Assembly (NCBI GenBank): GCA_016792685.1
Contig: JAEULQ010000030.1
Span: 1-47,956 of the forward strand
Direction: 5' to 3'
Length of the DNA: 47,956 bases
Source of the DNA: Tabrizicola sp.
GTDB lineage: Bacteria; Pseudomonadota; Alphaproteobacteria; Rhodobacterales; Rhodobacteraceae
Position numbers and translations under genes: made by a program. The notes under the pieces were generated by a model. The model was given only the letters and a program-made list of their open reading frames with translations, was not told the DNA's origin and made no database searches. Position 1 is the first letter of the stretch. Each line of letters starts with the position of its first letter. Positions 31,963-41,260 of this stretch are shown piece by piece.

Positions 31963-32060
31963 GCTACCTGCTCCTGCCACTTCGGTGGCAAGAATGGCGG
32001 GTTGTCCGGCAATGGCAATCGGTTTCCGACAGTGTTTGCCGGGACCAACTCAGTGCGCGC

Positions 32061-32216
32061 TCAGGTTCCCGGCACCATGCAGTCGTTCGCATCCATCGTG
32101 AGCACCGGATCGGTCGGTTTGCACTGATCCGATCCCAGCGGGTAGGTTCCGGGATTGGAACAGGCGGAGAGGCCAAAAAGCGCCGCCAACAACGCAATGG
32201 TCATGAACCGAGCCAT
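32061..32216 (-). CDS. Small lipoprotein, 51 aa
   Basis: ATG at 32216 has AGGGGA 7 bases upstream. The product starts MARFMTIALLAALFGLSACS: a signal with lipobox L-S-A-C (C19). The 32-residue mature part has two more Cys ('DQCKPTD ... NDCMVPGT'), which may pair in the periplasm. Similar tiny lipoproteins are common in Rhodobacteraceae, with no known task. Confidence 0.65.
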   Translation of the reverse strand: MARFMTIALLAALFGLSACSNPGTYPLGSDQCKPTDPVLTMDANDCMVPGT

Positions 32217-32329
32217 GATTTTCCCCTGATTTGCACGACAGGCTATTCTGTCAGCGGGAAGCGTAGTTACACTCCGCAAGCCCGCATTGACGCAAGTCAA
32301 CCGTGGGCCTCGCGCATCGGGCCGCGGGT

Positions 32330-32743
32330 TCACCCCTCGAACACGCTTTCCATCCGAGCGAACCCCTTCACCTCGATGGGATTGCCACTCGGGTCGCGGA
32401 AGAACATCGTCCATTGCTCCCCCGGCTGGCCCTGAAACCGCACCTGAGGCGGCAGGACGAAGTCCACCCCCGCCGCTGTCAGCCGGTCGGCGAGCACCCT
32501 CCAATCTGGCAGGTGCAAGACCAGCCCCAGATGCGGCATCGGGACCAGCTTGTCGCCCACCTTCCCGGTATTCGTCGTCTTGAACGGCTCACCCAAGTGC
32601 AGGCTGATCTGATGGCCGAAGAAATCGAAATCGACCCAGGTCTCGGTTGATCGCCCCTCCCGGCAGCCCAGGACGCCACCATAAAAGGCCCGAGCCTCGT
32701 CCAGGCTGGTGACGTGATAGGCCAGATGGAAGGGGGTCAGCAT
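32330..32743 (-). CDS. VOC-family (glyoxalase/bleomycin-resistance type) protein
   Basis: The 137-residue product starts MLTPFHLAYHVTSLDEARAF and ends with 'MFFRDPSGNPIEVKGFA', the two conserved parts of the VOC fold. His (H7 or H10), and a Glu in 'IEVKG', could bind metal. 'SLHLGEP' is further typical. The reaction is unknown: this subgroup includes dioxygenase- and lyase-like enzymes. No strong Shine-Dalgarno sequence precedes the ATG. Confidence 0.85.
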   Translation of the reverse strand: MLTPFHLAYHVTSLDEARAFYGGVLGCREGRSTETWVDFDFFGHQISLHLGEPFKTTNTGKVGDKLVPMPHLGLVLHLPDWRVLADRLTAAGVDFVLPPQVRFQGQPGEQWTMFFRDPSGNPIEVKGFARMESVFEG

Positions 32744-32876
32744 GCTGCGGGCTCCGGTTTCAAGCGCGCTGATCCAAGCATGAAAGCCCTTCCGGCTGCA
32801 ACGATCCTTCCGCGGCATCTTGCGGGCAGAGATGAAGATTCCGTAAACGCTCGCAAGCAATACGTTGTTTTCTTTA

Positions 32877-32904
32877 TATAATGATGATCTGTCCACTGTG
32901 GACA
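32877..32904 (+). promoter_or_regulatory. Candidate metY promoter with palindromic operator
   Basis: A perfect -10 hexamer TATAAT (32877-32882) is followed after 7 bases by a 15-bp palindrome TGTCCACTGTGGACA (32890-32904), which would lie at the transcription start. Recognisable -35 sequences are weak. A regulator bound here would block initiation of metY. No SAM riboswitch could be recognised in the leader up to 32965. Confidence 0.5.
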
Positions 32905-32965
32905 CGTCCCCGTTGCCAGCCGCCCCGATCCCTCCTACCCTCGCCCCCAAACAATGGAGGATCCC

Positions 32966-34255
32966 ATGACCGACAGACCCCTTGGCTTCGAGACGCTCGC
33001 CATTCATGCCGGCACCGCCCCCGACCCCGCCACCGGGGCCCGCCAGGTGCCGATCTACCAGACCACCGCCTACGTCTTCCGCGACGCCGACCACGCCGCC
33101 AAGCTCTTCAACCTGCAGGAAGTGGGCTACATCTACTCCCGCCTGACGAACCCGACCGTGTCGGCACTCGCGAACCGGGTCTGCGCCCTGGAAGGCGGGG
33201 CCGGTGCCATCGCCTGCTCCTCGGGCCATGCCGCCCAGATCATGGCGCTCTTCCCGATCATGGCCCCGGGCCGGAACGTCGTGGCTTCGACCAAGCTCTA
33301 CGGCGGCACGATTCAGCAGTTTTCCAACACGATCCGCAAGTTCGGCTGGTCGGCCAAGTTCGTCGACTTCGACGACCCCAAGGCCATCGAGGCCGCCATC
33401 GACGCCGACACCCGTGCCCTCTTCTGCGAGACGATCTGTAACCCCGGCGGCGCGCTATCCGACCTGCCGATGATCGCCCGGGTGGCTGACCAGGCGGGCA
33501 TCCCACTCATCGTCGACAACACCACCGCCTCGCCCTACCTCTGCCGCCCGATCGAGCACGGAGCGACGCTGGTCGTCCATTCGGCCACCAAGTACCTGAC
33601 CGGCAACGGCACCGTGACCGGCGGGATTGTCGTCGACAGCGGCAAGTTCAACTGGTCGGCCGATGACAAGTTCCCCTCGCTCAGCCAGCCAGAGCCCGCC
33701 TACCACGGCCTCGTCTTCCACCCGACGCTCGGCAACATGGCCTTCACCTTCCACTCCATCGCCATCGGGCTCCGCGACCTCGGGATGACGATGAACCCGC
33801 AAGGTGCCCACTATACGCTGATGGGGATCGAGACCCTGGCCCTTCGGATGGACCGCCATGTCCAGAACGCCCAAATCGTGGCCGAATGGCTGGAACAGGA
33901 CCCGCGGATCGGCAAGGTCACCTACCCGGGCCTCAAGTCCTCGGCCTATCATCACCTGGCGCGAAAGATCACGCCCAAGGGGCCAGGGGCGCTGTTCACC
34001 TTCAGCGTCAAGGGCGGGTACGAGGCCTGCGTCAAGCTGATCGACAACGTCAAGCTCTTCTCCCACGTCGCGAACCTGGGCGACACGCGGAGCCTGATCA
34101 TCCATTCGGCCTCGACCACCCACCGCCAGCTTTCCGAAGAGGCGCAGATCAAGGCGGGCGCCGCGCCCGATGTCGTGCGGGTCTCGATCGGGATCGAGAA
34201 CGTCGAGGACATCATCGCCGACCTGGATCAGGCGCTGGCCAAGGCCACGGCCTGA
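32966..34255 (+). CDS. metY: O-acetylhomoserine aminocarboxypropyltransferase (sulfhydrylase)
   Basis: The 429-residue product belongs to the Cys/Met metabolism PLP family: 'RLTNPTVSALANRVCALEGG' (59-78), 'VDNTTASPYLCRPIEHGA' (183-200) and the PLP lysine in 'HSATKYLTG' (K209). The length and 'ETICNPGG' fit MetY. It joins O-acetylhomoserine with sulfide to make homocysteine. GGAGG lies 5 bases upstream of the ATG. A palindromic operator lies in its promoter. Confidence 0.92.
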   Translation: MTDRPLGFETLAIHAGTAPDPATGARQVPIYQTTAYVFRDADHAAKLFNLQEVGYIYSRLTNPTVSALANRVCALEGGAGAIACSSGHAAQIMALFPIMAPGRNVVASTKLYGGTIQQFSNTIRKFGWSAKFVDFDDPKAIEAAIDADTRALFCETICNPGGALSDLPMIARVADQAGIPLIVDNTTASPYLCRPIEHGATLVVHSATKYLTGNGTVTGGIVVDSGKFNWSADDKFPSLSQPEPAYHGLVFHPTLGNMAFTFHSIAIGLRDLGMTMNPQGAHYTLMGIETLALRMDRHVQNAQIVAEWLEQDPRIGKVTYPGLKSSAYHHLARKITPKGPGALFTFSVKGGYEACVKLIDNVKLFSHVANLGDTRSLIIHSASTTHRQLSEEAQIKAGAAPDVVRVSIGIENVEDIIADLDQALAKATA

Positions 34256-34271
34256 CCCGAATTGCCGCCGC

Positions 34272-35054
34272 TCAGCCCCCTACAGCGGGCTCGAGCGGCG
34301 GCGCCACGAACATGCCCTTGGGCAGCGGCTCGAGCCAGCCGATTTCGGCCCCGACCACGACAGGCTGGCCCGGGGTCCAGTCGAGCCGCAGCCGCAGCGG
34401 GCGACAGATCTGACCCACACCCTCGGCGGCGCAAGCCTCGCTGACGGCGGTCATGGCGACTGTCAGGGCGGCACGGGCATCGGCCGTGCCTTGGGCGCCG
34501 GCCTCCGGTGCCAGCCGCAAAACTTCGGTCCGGAACACATGTGCAGCCAGATCGGGCAATTCGGACCCTTCGTCGTTCATGCGATAGACAAGCTCCACCC
34601 GGAAGCGGGCGGTGCCAGCGGCCAGATCGACGCTGTCTTCCACCACACGCGCCGAATTGACCGCACAGTCTGCCGCATTGGCCTGCCGCAGGACGTCACA
34701 CAGCCCTTCTGCAACCTTTGGCGCGCGGATGTCGGCCAACACTTGCAGGAAGGTCGTATCGGGCAGCTTTTCGTCCTCGACCAGCAGATCCTCAAGCCGG
34801 GCCTGCAGCGTGATCTCGACCGTGCGGTCCGGCACGAACCGTTCCTGGACCAGATAGGCGCGGACATCACGCTGCGCCACAAGACCACCGGTTGGCGCAA
34901 TCAGCCAGCTTTGCCGCGTCACCGGGGCTTCGGGTGCCGTTTCGGGCATCTCGACCGTCTCGGCCACGGGCATCGACTGCCAGTATTGCCAGCCCGCTGC
35001 GCCGAACCCCACGGCCATCAGCAGCAACCCGGTGCCAATCAGAAGACGCAGCAT
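34272..35054 (-). CDS. Membrane-anchored hypothetical protein, 260 aa
   Basis: A single N-terminal membrane helix (about 3-22, 'LRLLIGTGLLLMAVGFGAAG') is followed by an acidic Pro/Glu link and a periplasmic alpha/beta domain with two or more Cys. The family is not recognised. It overlaps the preceding gene by one base (TGATG), so it is translated with it, and convergent with metY. Confidence 0.65.
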   Translation of the reverse strand: MLRLLIGTGLLLMAVGFGAAGWQYWQSMPVAETVEMPETAPEAPVTRQSWLIAPTGGLVAQRDVRAYLVQERFVPDRTVEITLQARLEDLLVEDEKLPDTTFLQVLADIRAPKVAEGLCDVLRQANAADCAVNSARVVEDSVDLAAGTARFRVELVYRMNDEGSELPDLAAHVFRTEVLRLAPEAGAQGTADARAALTVAMTAVSEACAAEGVGQICRPLRLRLDWTPGQPVVVGAEIGWLEPLPKGMFVAPPLEPAVGG

Positions 35055-36202
35055 CAAAACTTCGCCCCCTGGCGCAGATAGGCGAGATCTCCAAAGGCAA
35101 AGGCCGTCGCGATGGCCTTGACGCGGCTGGCAAAATCCTCGCCTTCGGGAACTTGGCCGCTGATCTCGAAATAGGTGTCCTGGGTCGTGCGGATGCGTCC
35201 GCCCTGGATCGACGCATAGGCCGCCTTGGGGTCGGCCTCGCCCGGAACCGGCCCGACGACCGAGATCGTCCCAGCGTCGAAACCGGCCCTTGTATCCTGG
35301 GCCGTGACGCCGAAACTGTCGCGGAACCAGATGTCATAGGCTGCGGTTGCCTCGTTCATGACGGCAAGTTTCGCCTCGCCCTCGGCCTTGTAGGATTCCG
35401 GGCCGTTGTTCAGCGCTTCAAAGAACTGGTGTCCGGGGTTCAGTCCGTAGAAGGGCCGGATTCCGCATTCGGCAAGGCCTTCCTCAAGGATCACCTCGAC
35501 AGGAACCACGGGATCAAGGTTAGCAACCCCGGCCTGATCGCCGCCCAGAAGGACAACCCGTTCAATCCTTGCGCCTTCGGCCAGATGGATGTTCCAGATC
35601 CGGTTGCCGTATCCGTTCACCAGGACCAGATAGACCGGCGCGCGGGTTTCGGTCACGGCGACATCATAGGCTTCGTAGCTGGGCCCGCGTGCTTCCGAAG
35701 CCAGGCCTGGGCTGCCGTCACGGTAGCTGTTCACGAATGTCTGGACAGCAGCGGCAAGATGGCTGTCGTTGTAGGTGGACATGGGCAGGACAAGCCCGCT
35801 TTGGCCAGCGGTGACATGGCCGATCCTGGTACCTTCCTGCGGCAGGGTCAGCTTGCACCCGGTGATCGGACGGATCGTCGTCACCTCGGCAGGCGCGTCC
35901 GAGCCAATCCGCGTCCGATAGCCCGAGATCACATCGTCGATGTAGACCGCATGATTGCCTTCGCGCGCGGCAATCGGCCCGCGGGCCTTGAGGCCGTCGG
36001 TCGAGTCAGCCAGGAAATCGTCCGGGCTGTCGCCGTCGCCGGAAACGCCCTGCGACGTCGAGAAAATCATGCCGCCTTCCAGCGCGGCCATGATCGGCTC
36101 GGGCAGAAAGCGTTCGAAGGCCCGGGGACCAAGCGACACCAGCAGGAAGATGACAAGCGTGATCGATCCGACGATCAACATGCTGATCGGTCCGCGGATC
36201 AT
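35054..36202 (-). CDS. Membrane-anchored hypothetical protein, 382 aa
   Basis: The ATG at 36202 (MIRGPISMLIVGSITLVIFL) has AGGAG 10 bases upstream and starts a one-helix anchor, with a large periplasmic part beyond. The latter has 'TGCKLTLPQEGTRIGHVTAG', 'VYLVLVNGYGNRIWNIHLAEGARIERVVLLGG' and other strand-rich parts. No family is recognised. It forms a two-gene unit with the 260-residue gene; both products probably sit in the inner membrane facing the periplasm. Confidence 0.65.
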   Translation of the reverse strand: MIRGPISMLIVGSITLVIFLLVSLGPRAFERFLPEPIMAALEGGMIFSTSQGVSGDGDSPDDFLADSTDGLKARGPIAAREGNHAVYIDDVISGYRTRIGSDAPAEVTTIRPITGCKLTLPQEGTRIGHVTAGQSGLVLPMSTYNDSHLAAAVQTFVNSYRDGSPGLASEARGPSYEAYDVAVTETRAPVYLVLVNGYGNRIWNIHLAEGARIERVVLLGGDQAGVANLDPVVPVEVILEEGLAECGIRPFYGLNPGHQFFEALNNGPESYKAEGEAKLAVMNEATAAYDIWFRDSFGVTAQDTRAGFDAGTISVVGPVPGEADPKAAYASIQGGRIRTTQDTYFEISGQVPEGEDFASRVKAIATAFAFGDLAYLRQGAKF

Positions 36203-36325
36203 GGTGGTCTGCTCCTGCCTTCTTGTTCGTTCGGTGATTTTGCCGTCCGACTTGGGCCAAAACAAGGCCAAGGGGTGCGGAATCCTTGCAGATTCCGCCC
36301 TTTGTTGTCGAACAGTCAGACGGGC

Positions 36326-37021
36326 TTATTCGCCGATTTCGTAGGTGACCGTGACGCTTGCAACCAGCCCCAACTCGCCGCCGACGACCGGGACGGGCGA
36401 CGCCGAGACGGCATCGCGATACATCGGCGCGGGATCCGTCATCGCCCCACCATCGCTGATCGACAATACCGCACCGATCTTCACGCCTGCCGCTTCGGCC
36501 AGAAGCTCTGCCTTGGCACGGGCATCGGCCACGGCTTCCTTGCGGGCCTCGTTGTAGGCAGGGTCCGGGTCAGCCAGACCAAAGGTCATGCCGTTCAGCG
36601 TGTTCGCGCCATCCGCGACGGCCGCATCCAGCACCGCCCCGGTCGTATCGAGCTTGCGGACACGGACCGTCAGCATGTTGTTGGCAACATAGCCCGAAAT
36701 CGTCGGGGTCGAACTGTCGTAGCCCGTCCAGTTCGGATTGATTGACAGGTTCGAGGTCTGCATGTCGCGCGCCTCGATGCCTGAAGCCGTCAGTCGGGCG
36801 ATCACGGCATCGGTCGCGGCCGAGTTTGCGGCCAGAGCAGCAGCGGCCGTATCGCCTTGCGTAGTGACGCCGATCATCAGCGTTGCCATGTCGGGCGCGG
36901 CTTCGATTGTGCCGGTCCCGGTCACACTGATGGTGCGGGTCATCGCGTCCTCGGCGAAGGCAGGTACCAGGGCGGGAAAGGCCAGGGCGGTTGAAAGGAT
37001 CAGGGTGGAAAGCACACGCAT
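36326..37021 (-). CDS. SIMPL-domain (DUF541) periplasmic protein
   Basis: A Sec signal peptide (MRVLSTLILSTALAFPALVP, cleaved after AFA-E) leads to a SIMPL domain: 'ISVTGTGTIEAAPDMATLMIGVTTQGDTAAAAL', 'YVANNMLTVRVRKLDT' and 'ARKEAVADARAKAELLAEAAG' in type. The 231 residues are usual. Relatives such as YggE protect against oxidative stress or modulate the envelope. The exact task is open. Confidence 0.85.
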   Translation of the reverse strand: MRVLSTLILSTALAFPALVPAFAEDAMTRTISVTGTGTIEAAPDMATLMIGVTTQGDTAAAALAANSAATDAVIARLTASGIEARDMQTSNLSINPNWTGYDSSTPTISGYVANNMLTVRVRKLDTTGAVLDAAVADGANTLNGMTFGLADPDPAYNEARKEAVADARAKAELLAEAAGVKIGAVLSISDGGAMTDPAPMYRDAVSASPVPVVGGELGLVASVTVTYEIGE

Positions 37022-37182
37022 GCGGATTCTCCTTGGAATGGCGTGACATTTCGCTGTTGTGACGCGCGCCGCAATGACTTCCTTGGGTGTTTTCCTTCCC
37101 TTCGGCGAAAAGCTGCTCTAATCATGCGGCAACCGGCTGGGGCACGTTCCAGCGCTGCGAAGTTCCGTGCTAGACCCGCGAC

Positions 37183-40059
37183 ATGAAACCGACATTTGCT
37201 CTAGACCTGACCCGCGACGCCATCGGGCTGTTGCACCGGACGCCGAAGGGATGGCTCTCGATCGGCGACGTTGCCTTTGACGCCCCCGATCTGGCCGAAG
37301 CGCTGGATTATCTGCGCAAGACTGCGCTTGGGCTGTCGCCCTTGGGCGTGGCGACCAAACTGATCCTGCCGAACAGCCAGATCCTCTACACCGAAGTTCA
37401 CGCCCCGGGACCAAGCCGCGACGAAAAGCGCCGCCAGATCGCGGCAGCTCTGGAAGGCCGGACGCCCTACGACGTGGCTGACCTCGTGTTCGACTGGTCG
37501 GGCAAGGGCGCAACGGTCAAGGTTGCCGTCGTCGCCAAGGAAACCCTGGCTGAGGCAGAGGCCTTCGCGGTCGAGCATCGGCTCAATCCGGTCTCCTTCG
37601 TGGCGATTCCGGATGAGGGCACCTTTGTGGGCGAACCCTGGTTCGGTCCGACTGCAGCCGCGGCGAGCCTGCTGGCCGAGGATGAGACCGTAGACCGCGA
37701 CCGCGAGCCGGTCACGATCCTGCATCGCGAGCTGCCCAAAGCGGCGCCAGATCCGGTGGCGGCGCCGCCTGCCGAGGTCGAAGCCCTGGCCGAGCCCGAG
37801 CCTGCCGAACCCCAAGAAGCCGAACCGCGGCCTGCCGAGCCCGAAGCAGAAGAAACCCTGCCCGGCCTCGACGAGGCGTTGAACGCCGAACTGCCCGAGG
37901 AAGCGCCAGTTCCTGCCCCGGTGGCAGTACCGGAGCCGCTGACGCCCGAGATCGAAGCGCTTCCCGAAGACCGCCCCGCGGTCGAGCCGCCCATGGTCGC
38001 GGAAACCACGGCGGCAACGGCCGAACCCGAACCCGAAACGGCAGTCACCCCCCCGGCGCCGGAACCCGAAGTGAAGGCCGAAGAGGCCGAAGCCCCATTC
38101 GCCCATGTGACGGATTCCTCTGCTTTCCCGGAATCCGACGACGAACCGGCCGCACCGACCAATGCCCGGAAGCTGAGCGTCGATGACCTTGACGACGATC
38201 TGCCGCCCGCACCGCCGTCGGCGGCGATGGTGGCCTTCGCCAGCCGCCGTGCCGCAGCCGGAAGCCCGGCTGCCCGCCCGATCGAAGGCGTAGCCCGGCC
38301 CGTCGCGCCCGGACCGTCCATTGGCAGGCCCACAGGGGTGGCGACTCGATCCGGTGCCGCAAAGGGCCTTGCGGGCCTGGTGACCGCGCCCTCCATTCCC
38401 GGCACCCGTGCCAAGCCCAAGGCCAAGGGGGCCGAGATTCCGCGGCCGACGCAGCTTGGTCCGACCACGGTCAAATCACCGGCCCGTCCCGGAGGAACAT
38501 TCGGTGCGGCTGCGCCGGCCAAAAAGCGTACGAGCACTGTGTTCATGGTGCTGGTGGCGCTGCTGCTTCTGTTCCTGGCGCTGATCGGGCTTTGGTCTTC
38601 GCTTTACCTCGGCGGCGACGCACCACCTGCGGACGAGGCTGCCGCGACCGACGTCCTGCCCGGTGTCGATGACGAAATGCTCGCCGATATGCAGGATCCC
38701 GAGGGGATGACCGATCCCCTGCCCGAAGCCGAAGGTCGTGCTCTGGCCGAGGGTGACGCCGGGGCGCTGGCGACCGAAAGCCTGCCGGTGAACATCGGCG
38801 GCGATGAGGCTGCACCCGAACTGGCTGCCGATGCCGAACCTGGCGCCGAGGTTGCAGCGGCCGAGGTCCCGGCAGAAGTCGCCCCGGTTTCCGAACCCGC
38901 GCCAGACACGCTGATTGCGACCGATGTCTCGGCGGCTGCGGCTCCGGTCGAGGATCAGGACGAGATCTTCCTGTCAGCCATGGATGCGCCGCCCCCTGCG
39001 CTGGACGCACTGGCCCTTCCCGCCCTACCCGAGACGCGGGATGCCCTGCCGGATCCGCCGATGCCGCCACCGGCTCCCGGATCCGTCTATCAATTCGATG
39101 CTGCCGGCTTGTTGAAACCAACGCCCGAAGGCATCGTCAGTCCGGATGGGGTGATGCTGATTGCGGGGAAACCGCCGCTCGTCCCTCCCTCCCGCAGCGA
39201 AGTCGCATCGGCCGCCGCCCTGGCGGCCGCAGCCATTTCGCCCCCGACGGAAGTTCCGGCCGCAACGGCGGCCTCGCCCGCAGATGCGTCGCTGGTTACG
39301 GCGGGGACCGACACGACCGCAACCGAGGCAGCCCCAGTACCTTCCGATCCGGCCATGGCCGGCTTCCGGCCCCGGCCCCGACCCGAAACGCTGGTCCCTT
39401 CCGGCAATGACGGTGCCCTGCTTCCCGTCGAGACGGCCAGCGAATTTGCAGGCCTTCGCCCCCTGCCCCGGCCGACCAACGTCACGACGGCCGCAGCCGC
39501 AGCCGCACCCGCAACGGAAGAAACTGCGGGCCTTGGGGCCCAGGGCGCCTCGCTGACGGCCCAGGCCGAGGCCAAACTTGCCGAAGCCGCCGCGCTTGAG
39601 GCGCAGAACCCGTCGATCGTCGCAATTTCGATGCGCCCCGCCGCCCGCCCGCGCGATCTGAGCAGCGCGGTCGAAGCTGCTGTCGCTGCTGCGGTCCGCG
39701 AACCGGCGCCGGAAGAACAGGTGGTCGAAGTCGCCGCCGCGCCCGAGGCGAAACCGGAAGAGATCGACGAACTCAACGAGCCCGAGACCGCCAGCGCCGC
39801 GCCTGCGATCCCGACCAAGGCCAGCGTCGCCAAGCAGGCGACCTACCAGAATGCGATCAACCTGTCGAAGATCGCTCTGATCGGCACCTATGGCACGGAC
39901 TCCCGCCGCTACGCTTTGGTCCGACAGTCGAACGGCAAGTACAAAAAGGTCAAGGTCGGCGACAAGATCGATGGCGGGACCGTGAAGGCGATCACCGAAA
40001 CCGAGGTCCGCTACCAGAAAGGTGGCAAGCTCGTCAGCCTGAAGATGCCGAAGGTCTGA
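37183..40059 (+). CDS. 958-aa single-pass protein: GspL/PilM-like head, low-complexity arms, GspC/PilP-like tail
   Basis: The first 150 residues (MKPTFALDLTRDAIGLLHRT...) look like the cytosolic actin-like head of GspL/PilM ('FALDLTRDAIGLL', 'LPNSQILYTEV'). A long Pro/Ala/Glu-rich acidic part (185-445) leads to one membrane helix (about 450-476, 'FMVLVALLLLFLALIGLW'). A second long Pro/Ala-rich arm (480-880) ends in a small C-terminal domain (887-958, 'YALVRQSNGKYKKVKVGDKIDGGTVKAI'), like the homology region of GspC/PilP. So one chain joins parts that are separate proteins in secretion and pilus systems. Proven homology needs a profile search. No other secretion genes are near. Confidence 0.6.
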   Translation: MKPTFALDLTRDAIGLLHRTPKGWLSIGDVAFDAPDLAEALDYLRKTALGLSPLGVATKLILPNSQILYTEVHAPGPSRDEKRRQIAAALEGRTPYDVADLVFDWSGKGATVKVAVVAKETLAEAEAFAVEHRLNPVSFVAIPDEGTFVGEPWFGPTAAAASLLAEDETVDRDREPVTILHRELPKAAPDPVAAPPAEVEALAEPEPAEPQEAEPRPAEPEAEETLPGLDEALNAELPEEAPVPAPVAVPEPLTPEIEALPEDRPAVEPPMVAETTAATAEPEPETAVTPPAPEPEVKAEEAEAPFAHVTDSSAFPESDDEPAAPTNARKLSVDDLDDDLPPAPPSAAMVAFASRRAAAGSPAARPIEGVARPVAPGPSIGRPTGVATRSGAAKGLAGLVTAPSIPGTRAKPKAKGAEIPRPTQLGPTTVKSPARPGGTFGAAAPAKKRTSTVFMVLVALLLLFLALIGLWSSLYLGGDAPPADEAAATDVLPGVDDEMLADMQDPEGMTDPLPEAEGRALAEGDAGALATESLPVNIGGDEAAPELAADAEPGAEVAAAEVPAEVAPVSEPAPDTLIATDVSAAAAPVEDQDEIFLSAMDAPPPALDALALPALPETRDALPDPPMPPPAPGSVYQFDAAGLLKPTPEGIVSPDGVMLIAGKPPLVPPSRSEVASAAALAAAAISPPTEVPAATAASPADASLVTAGTDTTATEAAPVPSDPAMAGFRPRPRPETLVPSGNDGALLPVETASEFAGLRPLPRPTNVTTAAAAAAPATEETAGLGAQGASLTAQAEAKLAEAAALEAQNPSIVAISMRPAARPRDLSSAVEAAVAAAVREPAPEEQVVEVAAAPEAKPEEIDELNEPETASAAPAIPTKASVAKQATYQNAINLSKIALIGTYGTDSRRYALVRQSNGKYKKVKVGDKIDGGTVKAITETEVRYQKGGKLVSLKMPKV

Positions 40060-40170
40060 CGCGCGATCTTCGCAGACCGCCCGTCAAGCCCTTGGTGCAT
40101 GCCCCGCTGCTGGCACCGACGAATGGACGAAGTGCTTCAGGAGACTTCTTCGAGCGGTCTCGCCCGGACC

Positions 40171-41175
40171 TCAGCCCGCTGCCACCCCTGCCTCGGCAAA
40201 GGTCGCCATGCCCGAGTGGCAGGCGACTGCCCCCTGCAGCACCCCGATCGCCAGCGCCGCACCCGAGCCCTCGCCCAGCCGCAGGCCCAGCGACAGAAGG
40301 GGCGACTTGCCAAGCTTCTCCAAAAGTCTTGCATGCGCCCCTTCGGCGCTTTGATGCCCAGCCACACAGTGGTCAAGCGCCCCCGGCACCGCCTTTTCCA
40401 GCACGGCCGCCGCGGCGCAGGCGATGAAACCGTCCAGGATCACCGGAACCCGCGCCATCCGCGCACCGAGGATCGCCCCAGCCATCGCGGCAATCTCGCG
40501 GCCCCCAAGGCAGCGCAGCACCTCCAGCGGATCGTCCAGAACGGCCCTGTGGCGCTCGACCCCAGCGGCGACGGCGGCCTCCTTGCGGCGGAGCCCTGCG
40601 TCATCCACCCCGGTTCCACGCCCTGCCCAGCCGGTCCCGCCGTAAAGCGCGGTGGCGATGGCGGCGGCGGCAGTGGTGTTGCCGATGCCCATTTCCCCGG
40701 CGACGAACAGGTCGGCCTCAAGATTGACCGCCTCGTAACCCTTGCGGAGTGCGTCGATCACCTCAAATTCGCTCATCGCGGGGGCTTCGGTGAAGTCGGC
40801 CGTCGGACGGTCAAGTTCAAGCGCATGGACATCGAGCCTGGCCCCGAAAGCCTTTGCCAACTGGTTGATCGCCGCCCCGCCATGGGCGAAATTCGCCACC
40901 ATCTGCACAGTCACCTCGGCCGGGAATGCCGAGACACCCTTTGCCGTAACCCCATGATTTCCGGCAAAGATCGCGATCTGCGGCTTGGCCGCGCTCGGCT
41001 TGTCTGTCCCCTGCCAGCCTGCCATCCAGATCGCCAGCGTCTCAAGCCGACCGAGCGCCCCGGGGGGTTTGGTCAACTGGCCATTCCGCGCCTCGGCCGC
41101 CGCGATGGCTGCCTGATCCGGGGCGGGGAGCTTTGCCAGAAGAGCGCGGACGTCGGCGAGGGTTTGGAACGGCAT
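40171..41175 (-). CDS. cobT: Nicotinate-nucleotide:dimethylbenzimidazole phosphoribosyltransferase
   Basis: The 334-residue product has the CobT pattern: '[12 protein letters not shown]' (34-45), '[16 protein letters not shown]' (70-85), '[19 protein letters not shown]' (161-179) and '[16 protein letters not shown]' in type. It activates dimethylbenzimidazole to alpha-ribazole phosphate in cobalamin synthesis. It is divergent from cobS, with 85 bases between; no cobalamin riboswitch was seen there. Confidence 0.95.
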   Translation of the reverse strand: MPFQTLADVRALLAKLPAPDQAAIAAAEARNGQLTKPPGALGRLETLAIWMAGWQGTDKPSAAKPQIAIFAGNHGVTAKGVSAFPAEVTVQMVANFAHGGAAINQLAKAFGARLDVHALELDRPTADFTEAPAMSEFEVIDALRKGYEAVNLEADLFVAGEMGIGNTTAAAAIATALYGGTGWAGRGTGVDDAGLRRKEAAVAAGVERHRAVLDDPLEVLRCLGGREIAAMAGAILGARMARVPVILDGFIACAAAAVLEKAVPGALDHCVAGHQSAEGAHARLLEKLGKSPLLSLGLRLGEGSGAALAIGVLQGAVACHSGMATFAEAGVAAG

Positions 41176-41260
41176 TGTCTTCTTCCCTGATTGAACCTTC
41201 TCGGGCTTGGGGCTACCTCATGGCCCAGTCCAACGCCAGCCGGGATCAGCCGCTTTGACC

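Noticed and set aside
32830-32965. SAM-II type riboswitch before metY
   Set aside because: The leader was read for the conserved pseudoknot segments and none was found; a palindromic operator is more plausible.
34892-36745. 617-codon plus-strand frame
   Set aside because: Long only due to GC bias; it crosses two minus-strand genes with start sites and membrane anchors, and the SIMPL gene end.
37467-39833. Large minus-strand Ser/Ala/Gly-rich frames
   Set aside because: Mirror of the Pro/Ala/Glu-rich arms of the 958-residue protein.
41176-41260. Cobalamin riboswitch between cobT and cobS
   Set aside because: The gap is only 85 bases and shows no B12-box-like sequence.
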